Assembly (NCBI GenBank): GCA_964244695.1
Contig: CAXTJZ010000037.1
Coordinates: 1-22,021 of the forward strand
Reading direction: 5' to 3'
DNA from: BOG-908 sp964244695
Lineage (GTDB): Bacteria > Pseudomonadota > Alphaproteobacteria > Acetobacterales > Acetobacteraceae
DNA: 22,021 nt
The notes below the pieces were generated by a model that did no database searches, was not told where the DNA came from, and was given only the letters and a program-made list of their open reading frames with translations. Position numbers and translations under genes: made by a program. Position 1 is the first letter of the stretch. Each line of letters starts with the position of its first letter. Positions 8,368 to 14,907 of the stretch are shown here, piece by piece.

Positions 8368-8424
8368 ATGGAAGATTGTTACAGCCGAGCGATCTCTGAG
8401 AATATTTTAGGAGAGCTCGCATGA
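8368..8424 (+). CDS. 18-residue leader ORF overlapping the next gene
   Basis: A short ORF, ATG to TGA, encoding MEDCYSRAISENILGELA. It has a strong Shine-Dalgarno sequence AGGAG at 8357-8361, 6 nt before its ATG. Its stop overlaps the start of the next ORF (ATGA at 8421-8424), the arrangement typical of translational coupling. The ribosome-binding site of the downstream gene lies inside this ORF, so ribosome movement here could control access to it. No recognisable regulatory peptide motif, such as a run of one amino acid, is present. It could be chance, but the coincidence of good SD, exact overlap and small spacing favours a real leader. Confidence 0.45.
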   Translation: MEDCYSRAISENILGELA

Positions 8425-8615
8425 TTACTACCCTGATCCTAATTTTCCTGTTCAACGGCCAGGAAGTGCGTATCGAGCGCCCTGTCGAAATGGCGGCCTG
8501 TGTCAGCCAGATGACTGCGCAAGTTCAGGCGGCGGAAGTTTTGCACGATCATCCGAAATACGTCTGGGATCACCGGTGGAGTTGCCGGATCGGTCGGACG
8601 GAGAAGCAGGTATAA
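8421..8615 (+). CDS. Small hypothetical protein, probably exported (64 aa)
   Basis: I do not recognise a named family. The ATG follows AGGAG (8409-8413) by 7 nt. The N-terminus MITTLILIFLFNGQ is hydrophobic and could be a short signal or anchor. It is followed by a polar domain with two cysteines (about residues 27 and 55) that could form a disulfide, and a conserved-looking PKYVWDHRWSCRIG end. It is coupled to an 18-codon leader ORF by an ATGA overlap and has a plausible promoter upstream. The neighbours (efflux cluster, infC) do not suggest a role. The good ribosome-binding site and the coherent protein pattern make it more likely real than a spurious ORF. Confidence 0.6.
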   Translation: MITTLILIFLFNGQEVRIERPVEMAACVSQMTAQVQAAEVLHDHPKYVWDHRWSCRIGRTEKQV

Positions 8616-8967
8616 GTGTCATCATCCCGGGCTGCCTGAAAACGCGCCTGACGGAGACTTGCGCTTCGGTGGCCTCGTTCTCAGAGCAAGGGCAGGATTG
8701 GCCAGCTGAGACGCTTGTTTGCTCAAGGTTGACGCACACCGCCTGAAACAGTGACCGAGCAGATGTCTTCTCTTCGAAAGCAGGCTCTCTCTCGAAAAGC
8801 CCGAGACGGTCATCGGATTTCCCGCCAATCAACCAAGGTGGCAGATCACGGCTTTCCCATGGCCGGCCCGAGCACGCTGCGGTCAACCTTCCAGGTCAAT
8901 CTACTCGCATTTGCGATAGCTACGCACGGCTTTCTCAGCAGTCCACAACAGCAGGAACGGAGGTCCG
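8616..8967. other. Intergenic stretch without a supported gene
   Basis: Small overlapping ORFs occur on both strands (for instance 74 codons from GTG 8751 on the plus strand), but none has a Shine-Dalgarno sequence, a recognisable motif or a consistent composition. I see no RNA gene, no palindromic element and no clear terminator for the convergent infC gene. Confidence 0.5.
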
Positions 8968-9504
8968 CTACTTAGGCGAAAGCACCATCACCATCTGCCG
9001 CATCTCCATACGCGGCATCTGCTCCACCTTCGTCGCCAGTTCGAGGTCCGCCCTGATCCGCTCCAACACCTTCACGCCGATATCCTGGTGGGCCATCTCG
9101 CGGCCGCGGAAGCGCAGGGTCACCTTCACCTTGTCGCCCTCGTCGATGAAGCTCTTCATCGAGCGCAGCTTCACCTGGTAGTCGTTCTCGTCGATGTTCG
9201 GACGGACCTTGACTTCCTTGATCTCGATGACGCGCTGCTTCTTCTTCGCCTCGTTTTTCTTCTTCTGCAGCTCATACTTGTATTTGCCGAAATCGAGGAT
9301 CTTGCACACCGGCGGATCGGCGTTCGGGCTGATCTCCAGCAGGTCCAGCCCCACGGCGTAGGCGCGCAACAGCGCGTCACGGGCGGACATCACGCCCTGC
9401 ATCTCTCCGTCCTGGTCGATCAGGCGTACCTGGGGGACGCGTATGTCTTCGTTCACACGTGGGCCGTCGCGGGATGGGGCGGCGGGCATTGGGCCTCGGG
9501 CTAT
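8968..9504 (-). CDS. infC: Translation initiation factor IF-3, probable AUA start
   Basis: IF-3 binds the 30S subunit, prevents premature 50S joining and checks the start codon. The protein has the complete family pattern: PRVNEDIRVPQVRLIDQDG, YAVGLDLLEISPNADPPVCKI (N-domain), the Lys-rich linker KYELQKKKNEAKKKQ, then KEVKVRPNIDENDYQVKL and KVKVTLRFRGREMAHQDIG (C-domain). An ATG lies at 9489, but the strong AGGAG (9511-9515) is 21 nt from it and only 6 nt from an in-frame ATA at 9502-9504, giving an N-terminus (M)ARGPMPAAPSRDG. infC genes commonly use a rare AUU/AUC/AUA start for self-control. A weaker GAGG sits 4 nt before the ATG. The usual neighbours thrS, rpmI and rplT are absent. A TTGACC at 9578-9583 could be a -35 box, but no good -10 follows. 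Confidence 0.95.
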   Translation of the reverse strand: MARGPMPAAPSRDGPRVNEDIRVPQVRLIDQDGEMQGVMSARDALLRAYAVGLDLLEISPNADPPVCKILDFGKYKYELQKKKNEAKKKQRVIEIKEVKVRPNIDENDYQVKLRSMKSFIDEGDKVKVTLRFRGREMAHQDIGVKVLERIRADLELATKVEQMPRMEMRQMVMVLSPK

Positions 9505-9510
9505 TGTACT

Positions 9511-9515
9511 CTCCT
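9511..9515 (-). promoter_or_regulatory. Shine-Dalgarno site that decides the infC start
   Basis: AGGAG on the minus strand, spaced 6 nt from the in-frame ATA (9502-9504) and 21 nt from the ATG (9487-9489). Spacing favours initiation at AUA, the kind of non-AUG start known for autogenous control of infC. Confidence 0.65.
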
Positions 9516-9586
9516 GTATAGGTGGCGATCCGGCACTGTTGTGACGTGACGCGCTCAGGTAATCAAGGAATCTCGGTGGTCAAGCA

Positions 9587-10792
9587 CTAGGCCGGTTTGC
9601 CGGCATCGCCGGCCGCACTAAAGGCAAACGCGTGATGCGGCTGCCACGCCAGCGCTACGGTGCCGCCCACGCCCAGGCCGCGCAGCCCGGCCGCCGCCGG
9701 CCGCTTCACGATGATCTGGGCGCCGGAGCCGATCAGCAGAACCAGCCGGTAGCTGTCGCCCTGGAATTGCGCCTCTATAAGCGTGGCGTCGACCGCGTGG
9801 ACGCCCATCTCCGCCGCACTGGCCGCCGCTACCGCAATCCTGTCCGGCCGCAGGCTCACCACGCACGGGTCGCCAGTAGCCAGCGCGCGGCCGGGCTGCG
9901 CCTCGATCACCGGACCGCAGGCCAGCCGCACGGTGGCCACCTCGTCGTCCAAATCCTCGATGGTGCCGGGCAGCCGGTTGGTCTCGCCCAGCAGCGAGGC
10001 GACGTAGTCGTTGCGCGGCTGGTCGAACACCTCTCCGACGGGCCCGTGCTGCTCGACGGCGCCGGCGCGCAGCACGGCCACTTGGTCCGCCACGGCAAGC
10101 GCGTCCGCGCCGGAAGCGGTGGCCAGCAATGTCGTCGTCCCGCCCAGCAAGGCGTGCAAACGGGACAGGCCGGCCAGCAGCGCCGCACGCTCCTGCTGGT
10201 CCTGCGCGCAAGCCGGCTCGTCCAGCAGCAGCACGCGCGGCGCGAACACGGTGGCACGCGCCAGCATGGCCCGCTGCCGTTGCGCCGCTGTCACGTCCGC
10301 CGGCTTGCACCCACCCAGGCCATCGAGCTGCACAAGGTTCAGCGCTTCCTCCACCAGGGGGCCACGCGCGGCGGTCCGGGTTCCGCGCATTCGCAGGCCG
10401 AAAGCCACGTTTTCCGCGAGCGTGAGGTAAGGGATCAGCGCGTCCTGCCGCAGCACCACGCCGAAACCGCGCCGCCAGGCCGGCACGCGCGTGATGTTGC
10501 GCCCGTCCAGCCCGATTATCCCGCGTGGCCGCGAGAAGCCCGCCAGCGCGCCTATGAGCGCGGATTTTCCCGCGCCGGCTGGTCCCAGCAGCACCGTGAG
10601 CTTGCCTGGCTCCGGCGCGAGCGTCAGCCCGTCCAGGCTGCCCCACGCATGTGCTGGCCGCCTGCCGGCGCTCGTCAGCCCCACCAGTTTCAGCGTGGCC
10701 CGTTCTATACCGTCATCCCCCACGCGAGATTGATACCGTAAGGCAACCTGCCCTGAAAGGTGGCGTTGCTTGGGCCTGACGGCAGCCAACAC
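9587..10792 (-). CDS. Orphan ABC ATPase of the PotA/UgpC type with degenerate catalytic motifs
   Basis: The fold is that of an importer ATPase: Walker A GPAGAGKSALIGALAG, NITRVPAWRRGFGVVLRQDALIPYLTLAENVAFGLRMRG, Walker B RVLLLDEP, then a C-terminal TOBE-like half (GDPCVVSLRPDRIAVA). Several other motifs depart from the family: the signature LSGGQ is VTAAQ, the D-loop S-x-L-D is CAQD, the H-switch T-H-D is TAS, and the Q-loop glutamine position reads R (a Q follows). ATP binding looks possible; normal hydrolysis is doubtful. No permease or binding-protein gene is adjacent. The start is unclear: GTG 10792 is the longest, GTG 10723 another option, and neither has a convincing ribosome-binding site. 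It may be a diverged lineage-specific protein rather than a working importer subunit. Confidence 0.75.
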   Translation of the reverse strand: MLAAVRPKQRHLSGQVALRYQSRVGDDGIERATLKLVGLTSAGRRPAHAWGSLDGLTLAPEPGKLTVLLGPAGAGKSALIGALAGFSRPRGIIGLDGRNITRVPAWRRGFGVVLRQDALIPYLTLAENVAFGLRMRGTRTAARGPLVEEALNLVQLDGLGGCKPADVTAAQRQRAMLARATVFAPRVLLLDEPACAQDQQERAALLAGLSRLHALLGGTTTLLATASGADALAVADQVAVLRAGAVEQHGPVGEVFDQPRNDYVASLLGETNRLPGTIEDLDDEVATVRLACGPVIEAQPGRALATGDPCVVSLRPDRIAVAAASAAEMGVHAVDATLIEAQFQGDSYRLVLLIGSGAQIIVKRPAAAGLRGLGVGGTVALAWQPHHAFAFSAAGDAGKPA

Positions 10793-10836
10793 GGCCGCCC
10801 GGGCTGCTGACCCATTCCCGAAGGAGCTTTCCCCCC

Positions 10837-11085
10837 ATGGCCATGACAGACACTGCCCGTGACGAACTGCGCGCCCTGCGCGACCAGGTGAACCAACTGA
10901 TGGACGACCGCGTCACGCCGGCCTTCTCGGACGCCCGCAAGACTGCCTACCAGGCAGCCGGTCGCGCGCGCGCCTACACCGAGGATCAGGCTGACATGGT
11001 GTCGGATCGCGTGCGCGACCAGCCGCTGATCGCCATCGGCGTGGCAGCAGCCGTCGGTTTCCTCTTCGGCCGAATCACCAAGTAA
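10837..11085 (+). CDS. DUF883/YqjD-ElaB-like tail-anchored protein (82 aa)
   Basis: The N-terminal two thirds are helical and charged (RDELRALRDQVNQLMDD ... DARKTAYQAAGRARAYTEDQADMVSDRVRDQ). They are followed by one C-terminal membrane helix, PLIAIGVAAAVGFLFGR, ending in ITK. This architecture matches the YqjD/ElaB/DUF883 group, whose E. coli members tether to the inner membrane and associate with ribosomes in stationary phase (recalled knowledge; the role here is inferred). AAGGAG at 10821-10826 is 10 nt before the ATG; a second ATG at 10843 is possible but further away. It is followed after 12 bp by a YqjE-like membrane protein gene, the same pairing as yqjD-yqjE. Confidence 0.75.
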   Translation: MAMTDTARDELRALRDQVNQLMDDRVTPAFSDARKTAYQAAGRARAYTEDQADMVSDRVRDQPLIAIGVAAAVGFLFGRITK

Positions 11086-11097
11086 GGACGGCCAATC

Positions 11098-11538
11098 ATG
11101 CGCACCGCCCGCCTCGCCCGAGTCGCCGCCCAGGCAGAAATCCTGCTGATAAAGCGGACCGTCAGTGGCATAGTCCGCCGCGCGATCTATGGGGCAGTGG
11201 CGGCGGTGTTTGCCCTTGGACTTTTGACCGGACTGCACGTTGCCGCCGCCCTGGCGCTGGTGGAATACGCGCACCTCTCGCCTGTGCCGTCGGTGGCCAT
11301 CGTGGCGGCCGTGGATCTGGTGATAGTGATCGTCTTTGGCCTTCTCGCGGCCGGCGAAATCAAGGACCCGGTGATCGAGGAAGCCCGCCGCGTGCGCGAC
11401 CAGAGCATCGAGCAGGCGCGTGCTACGTTGACGTTGGCAGCGCTGCTTGCGCCGGCCACCCGTTTGGTGGCGCAGACCGGGCTGTTGCGGGTGCTGTTCC
11501 GTGCTGCAGGTTCGGGACTTCGCCGCGCGCGTAATTAA
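11098..11538 (+). CDS. YqjE-like / phage-holin-family membrane protein
   Basis: 146 residues with two predicted membrane helices, about 29-56 (AIYGAVAAVFALGLLTGLHV ...) and 64-85 (VPSVAIVAAVDLVIVIVFGL), flanked by basic and amphipathic segments. The C-terminal half is Ala/Leu/Arg-rich. The layout fits the YqjE or 'phage holin family' proteins usually encoded next to DUF883 genes; that family name is often automatic and does not imply lysis. AAGGA lies 9 nt before the ATG, and the gap to the preceding gene is 12 bp, so the two are probably one transcript. The gene ends 8 bp before a decayed palindromic element shared with the convergent rdgB. Confidence 0.65.
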   Translation: MRTARLARVAAQAEILLIKRTVSGIVRRAIYGAVAAVFALGLLTGLHVAAALALVEYAHLSPVPSVAIVAAVDLVIVIVFGLLAAGEIKDPVIEEARRVRDQSIEQARATLTLAALLAPATRLVAQTGLLRVLFRAAGSGLRRARN

Positions 11539-11546
11539 CTACAAGA

Positions 11547-11680
11547 GCAAGCTCTTGTGGGAGAAAGAAGCGCCAGACTTTTGTCTGTCTCGGCGGTGGA
11601 TCTTCGATCAGCAAGGGCGTAAGGGCAGCCCAATCAGTGAAAAGGTTTTGCTCTTTTTTCGCCGGTTGGAAAACACCCTA
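11547..11680. repeat. Dispersed palindromic element, copy 4 (decayed)
   Basis: The left arm 11547-11583 keeps GCAAG, GAAAGAAGC and ACTTTTGTCT in register with the consensus. The right arm, about 11638-11680, keeps AAAAGG-TTTTGCTCTTTTTTC. It starts 8 bp after a stop codon, like the intact copies, and overlaps the last codons of rdgB on the other strand. Confidence 0.55.
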
Positions 11681-12269
11681 TTGTAAGCTGTGACATTGCC
11701 TGCGCCCGATGGCTGCTCGCGTGCTTCTCCTCCGGGCTGATTTCTCCGTAAGTGTGCGACCCACCGTTCGGCACGAACATTGGGTCATAACCGAACCCCA
11801 AAGCTCCGCGCGGGGGCCAGACAACACGGCCTTCGACCCGTCCCAGATAGCTCGCTGTATTGCCATCCGGCCAAGCAAGACAAAGCACGCAGACGAACCA
11901 GGCGCGATCGTCCGCCTTCCCGTCCCATGCCGCCTGCACCTTCTGCATGGCAAACGTGAAATCCTTCGATGGCCCCGCCCAGCGCGCAGAAAGCACGCCA
12001 GGGGCACCGCCGAGCGCCGCCACGCAAAAACCGGAATCATCGGCCAACGCGGGCAGGCCGGCATCTCGCGCAGCCGCAAGCGCCTTCAGCCGTGCGTTCC
12101 CGGCAAAGTCCGCCTCGGTCTCTTCAGGCTCCGCCAACCCTAACTCGCCGGCCGAGACCATGCCGATATCGTAAGGTGCCACGAGCGCCGCAATCTCGCG
12201 CAGCTTGCCGCTGTTGTGGCTGGCCAGAACCAGCCGGCACCCGCGTTCCAGCCGGCGCGTGACGCTCAT
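11634..12269 (-). CDS. rdgB: RdgB/HAM1 non-canonical purine NTP pyrophosphatase
   Basis: Hydrolyses dITP/ITP and XTP to monophosphates, keeping deaminated purines out of DNA and RNA. Family marks are LASHNSGKLREIAAL (substrate loop), the EETEADFAGNARLKALAAARDAGLPALADDSGFCV region with the metal-binding acidic residues, PGVLSARWAG, and the GFGYDPMFVPNG plus SPEEKHASSHRAQAM signature. The ATG overlaps the rph stop (ATGA), so translation is coupled to rph, a common pairing in alphaproteobacteria. The last residues, about LTIGCFPTGEKRAKPFH, do not resemble the usual short RdgB tail and are encoded by the right arm of a decayed palindromic element, which also supplies the stop codon. Confidence 0.93.
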   Translation of the reverse strand: MSVTRRLERGCRLVLASHNSGKLREIAALVAPYDIGMVSAGELGLAEPEETEADFAGNARLKALAAARDAGLPALADDSGFCVAALGGAPGVLSARWAGPSKDFTFAMQKVQAAWDGKADDRAWFVCVLCLAWPDGNTASYLGRVEGRVVWPPRGALGFGYDPMFVPNGGSHTYGEISPEEKHASSHRAQAMSQLTIGCFPTGEKRAKPFH

Positions 12270-12976
12270 TGCAGCGCCTTGATCTGCGCCGCAAACAGCG
12301 CGGCCGTGCCCAGCTTGGCCAGCCGCAGAAGCTCCAGGAACTGCGCCTCTCTGAACGGCGACTGCTCGGCGGTGCCCTGTATCTCCACGATGCCGTGCTC
12401 GGTCAGCACGAAATTGGCGTCCGCCTCAGCGCCGCTGTCCTCGGCGTAGTCCAAATCCAGCAGCGCCGCCCCGCCCACCAGGCCGCAAGATACCGCCGCC
12501 ACTTGGCCGGTCAGCGGCACGGCGGCGATCACTCTCGTCTCCACCAGCTTCCGGAACGCCAGCGTCAGCGCCACATACGCGCCGGTAATGCTGGCGCAAC
12601 GCGTGCCGCCATCCGCGTTCAGCACGTCGCAATCCAGCGCCACCGTCAGCTCGCCCATCGCCGCGCGGTCCGTGATAGCGCGCAGCGAGCGGCCGATCAG
12701 GCGCTGTATCTCCTGCGTGCGGCCGGACTGCTTGCCGCGGGCCGCCTCGCGGTCCCCGCGCGTGTGGGTGGCGCGCGGCAGCATGCCGTATTCCGCCGTC
12801 ACCCAGCCCAGGCCTTTGCCGCGCATGAACGGCGGCACGCGCGGCTCCACGCTGGCGGTGCACAGCACTTCGGTGCCGCCCATGCGTATCAGGCAGCTGC
12901 CTTCGGCGTGGTGGGAGAAGCCGGGTTCGATCGAGACGGTGCGCAGCGCGTCTTGAGCGCGGTTTTCGTGTCGCAT
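12266..12976 (-). CDS. rph: Ribonuclease PH
   Basis: Phosphorolytic 3'-5' exoribonuclease that trims tRNA 3' ends. At 236 residues it is very near the 238 of the E. coli enzyme. Motifs in order are GSCLIRMGGTEVLCTASVEPRVPPFM, GKGLGWVTAEYGMLPRATHTRGDREAARGKQSGRTQEIQRLIGRSLRA (phosphate and RNA-binding arginines), ALDCDVLNADGGTRCASITGAYVAL, and LDLDYAEDSGAEADANFVLTE with the catalytic acidic residues. The chosen start MRHENRAQDALR has GAGGA 8 nt upstream; the frame continues upstream into a palindromic element, which should not be counted as protein. Gene order is mmcB, element, rph, rdgB on one strand. Only 24 bp separate the element from this start codon, leaving almost no room for a private promoter. 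Confidence 0.96.
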   Translation of the reverse strand: MRHENRAQDALRTVSIEPGFSHHAEGSCLIRMGGTEVLCTASVEPRVPPFMRGKGLGWVTAEYGMLPRATHTRGDREAARGKQSGRTQEIQRLIGRSLRAITDRAAMGELTVALDCDVLNADGGTRCASITGAYVALTLAFRKLVETRVIAAVPLTGQVAAVSCGLVGGAALLDLDYAEDSGAEADANFVLTEHGIVEIQGTAEQSPFREAQFLELLRLAKLGTAALFAAQIKALQ

Positions 12977-13000
12977 GGCGAGTGTCCTCAGGAAGAAAGA

Positions 13001-13124
13001 AAGGCCTTCTTTTTTGAAAAAAAGAAGCAAAAAACTTTTGACTCCGCTGTCGCGGACTTCTCCGGACACTCGCCGACAGGGAGCAAAAGTTTTTTGCTTC
13101 TTTTTTCAAAAAAGAAGGCCTTGC
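13001..13124. repeat. Dispersed palindromic element, copy 5 (most compact intact copy)
   Basis: Left arm 13001-13040 and right arm 13084-13122 (plus GC at 13123-13124) are reverse complements apart from one missing T, around a 43-nt loop. The loop has its own CTGTCG/CGACAG pairing. It lies 5 bp after the mmcB stop and 24 bp before the rph start, both on the minus strand. Confidence 0.9.
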
Positions 13125-13129
13125 TTGCC

Positions 13130-13585
13130 TTACTCGCAGCTAAGCGCAAACCGGTCCAGCGGATCGATGATCGCCTCCAGCCGGCAGGCCGCCAGCGCCG
13201 CAAAACGATGCGTCAGCGCACGCCGCCGGGCTGCCGCCATCCGGTGCAGCGGTGCTTCGCGCAGCACCGCCGCCTCATCGCCTGCGGTGACAATCAGGCC
13301 TACATCCGCCGGCAGCAGACCCTGCGGAAAACCCGCGTCAACGGCAAAATACAGCGCGTCCGCATACTCGCGGTACTCCGGCCATTTACTGTCGGTGAGG
13401 AAATCGGTAGGCCCGGATTTCACCTCTATGCAGGCGAAGTCGCCGTCCCGACGCAGGGCCAGAATGTCCGCCCGCCGGCCGTTCGGCAGGCTCACCTCGT
13501 GCAACGGCGCCCAACCGAGCTCCCGGCAAAGCCGAGCGGCCTGGCGGCGTACGGCGGCGGAGCGTTCCGGCAAACTGATATTCAT
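13130..13585 (-). CDS. mmcB: MmcB-family DNA repair protein (PD-(D/E)XK nuclease-like)
   Basis: 151 residues. The core HEVSLPNGRRADILALRRDG followed by FACIEVKSGPTDFLTDSKWPEY has the spacing of a PD-(D/E)XK nuclease site: Asp in ADIL, then Glu-x-Lys in IEVKSG. It continues with ADALYFAVDAGFPQGLLPADVGLIVTA, typical of MmcB (mitomycin C resistance) proteins of alphaproteobacteria. In Caulobacter, as I recall, mmcB is SOS-induced and aids repair or mutagenesis after crosslink damage. The start MNISLPERSAAVRRQ at 13585 is chosen from family length; no strong ribosome-binding site precedes it. A LexA-box-like sequence lies 35-50 bp upstream. The gene is divergent from a lactate 2-monooxygenase-type gene and is followed by element copy 5 and then rph. 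Confidence 0.82.
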   Translation of the reverse strand: MNISLPERSAAVRRQAARLCRELGWAPLHEVSLPNGRRADILALRRDGDFACIEVKSGPTDFLTDSKWPEYREYADALYFAVDAGFPQGLLPADVGLIVTAGDEAAVLREAPLHRMAAARRRALTHRFAALAACRLEAIIDPLDRFALSCE

Positions 13586-13619
13586 GCCAAAGCTTACGAC
13601 AACCGGCGCCGCCCGGAAA

Positions 13620-13634
13620 GAACAGAAAGGGACC
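13620..13634. promoter_or_regulatory. Possible LexA (SOS) box upstream of mmcB
   Basis: On the minus strand GGTC-N7-GTTC, one mismatch from the alphaproteobacterial LexA consensus GTTC-N7-GTTC, 35 bp upstream of the mmcB start. It also overlaps the ribosome-binding site of the divergent gene, so the AGAAAGGGA part may be conserved for another reason. Confidence 0.35.
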
Positions 13635-13640
13635 GTTCGC

Positions 13641-14828
13641 ATGCCAGACATCGCTGAAAACGCGCTCAGGATCGCCCCCGGCACGGTGCGCCAGGGGGAG
13701 ATCTACGTGGGCGGCATGCTGCACCAGCAGAAGCAGATCGTGCCCACACGACAGGACGAGCTGGAGGCGCGCGCCGAGGCGGCGATGTCCCCCGAGGCAT
13801 TCGCCTACATTGCTGGCGGCGCCGGGCGGGAGGCGACGATGCGCGCCAACCTCGCAGCGTTCGACAGCGTGCGCATCCGGCCGCGCATGCTGCGCGACAT
13901 GGGAAGCCGGGACATGTCCACTACGATGCTCGGCCGCACCCGGCCCTGCCCGATCCTGGCGGCCCCGATCGGCGTGCAGGAGATGGCGCACAAGGACGGC
14001 GACCTGGCCACTGCGCGTGCCTGCGCGGAGGTCGGCGTGCCGATGATCATCTCCAACCAGGCGAGCCACCCGATGGAGGCGATCGCCGAAGCGAATGGCG
14101 CCGGCGAGCGCTGGTTCCAGCTCTACTGGGGCAAGTCCGACGACCTTGTGGCAAGCCTGGTGCAACGCGCCGAGGCCTGCGGCTGCACCGCGATCGTGGT
14201 GACTCTGGACACCGCCCTGCTCGGTTGGCGCACGCGCGACCTGGACCTGGCTTACCTGCCATTCCTGGAGGCGAAGGGCATCGCGCAATACACGTCCGAT
14301 CCGGTGTTCCAGGCCATGCTGGGCGACACGAAAAATGACCCGCACGCCGCCAGTCTGCTGTTCATGACGACCTCCTCGAACCCGACGAGCACCTGGGACC
14401 GCCTGCCCTTCCTGCGCCAGCACACGAAGCTGCCAATCATCCTTAAGGGCATCAACCACCCGGACGACGCGCGCCTTGCCATCGAGCACGGCATGGACGG
14501 CATAATCGTCTCCAACCACGGCGGCCGGCAGATCGACGGCGCCATGGCCGCGCTGCACGCGCTGGCCGACGTGGCCGAGGCGGTGGAGGGGCGCATTCCG
14601 GTGCTGTTCGACAGCGGCATACGCAGCGGCTCGGACGTGTTCAAGGCGCTGGCGCTCGGTGCCAGCTCCGTGCTGATCGGGCGGCCCTACGTGTATGGCC
14701 TGTCGATTGCCGGCGAGGCAGGCGTGGCTGCGGTGCTGCGCGACATGCTGGCCGAGCTGGATCTCACCATGGGGCTGGCCGGGTGCCGCAGTGTGGCGGA
14801 CATAGGCAAAAACGCGGTTTTGCGGTGA
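13641..14828 (+). CDS. FMN-dependent alpha-hydroxy acid oxidase, lactate 2-monooxygenase type
   Basis: 395 residues of the FMN-linked (S)-2-hydroxy acid oxidase family. Visible elements are AFAYIAGGAGREATMRAN (active-site Tyr), APIGVQEMAHKDGDLATARA, ERWFQLYWG, VVTLDTALLGWRTRDLDL (Arg of the substrate site), PIILKGINHPDDA (FMN-contact Lys), and IIVSNHGGRQIDG with the catalytic His and following Arg. VLFDSGIRSGSDVFKALALGA and IGRPYVYGL bind the FMN phosphate. The long loop around YTSDPVFQAML and the overall length best match lactate 2-monooxygenase, which turns L-lactate and O2 into acetate and CO2; a lactate or glycolate oxidase cannot be excluded. The ATG is preceded by AGAAAGGGA at 8 nt spacing. 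It is divergent from mmcB with a 55-bp gap. Lactate oxidation fits an acetic acid bacterium. Confidence 0.87.
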   Translation: MPDIAENALRIAPGTVRQGEIYVGGMLHQQKQIVPTRQDELEARAEAAMSPEAFAYIAGGAGREATMRANLAAFDSVRIRPRMLRDMGSRDMSTTMLGRTRPCPILAAPIGVQEMAHKDGDLATARACAEVGVPMIISNQASHPMEAIAEANGAGERWFQLYWGKSDDLVASLVQRAEACGCTAIVVTLDTALLGWRTRDLDLAYLPFLEAKGIAQYTSDPVFQAMLGDTKNDPHAASLLFMTTSSNPTSTWDRLPFLRQHTKLPIILKGINHPDDARLAIEHGMDGIIVSNHGGRQIDGAMAALHALADVAEAVEGRIPVLFDSGIRSGSDVFKALALGASSVLIGRPYVYGLSIAGEAGVAAVLRDMLAELDLTMGLAGCRSVADIGKNAVLR

Positions 14829-14907
14829 ACAGTAATCGGGTCTTCCTGCGCCGCGAGGCAGTGCCGAACGTTTGGCAAAACACGAGAAATCAGATCGGGG
14901 ACGAAGA

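Noticed and set aside
8751..8975. 74-codon plus-strand ORF overlapping the end of infC
   Set aside because: No ribosome-binding site, no motif, low-information composition, and it overlaps infC in convergent orientation.
12977..13069. N-terminal extension of RNase PH through element copy 5
   Set aside because: The family starts at MRHENRAQDALR, which has its own GAGGA site; the extension is repeat translation.
12975..13640. Long N-terminal extension of the lactate 2-monooxygenase-type ORF
   Set aside because: It is antisense to mmcB and passes through the element; ATG 13641 has a good ribosome-binding site and fits the family length.
14865..14880. TGCCGA-ACGT-TTGGCA hairpin as a terminator of the lactate 2-monooxygenase-type gene
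   Set aside because: The stem is short and is followed by an A-run, not a T-run, on the sense strand.
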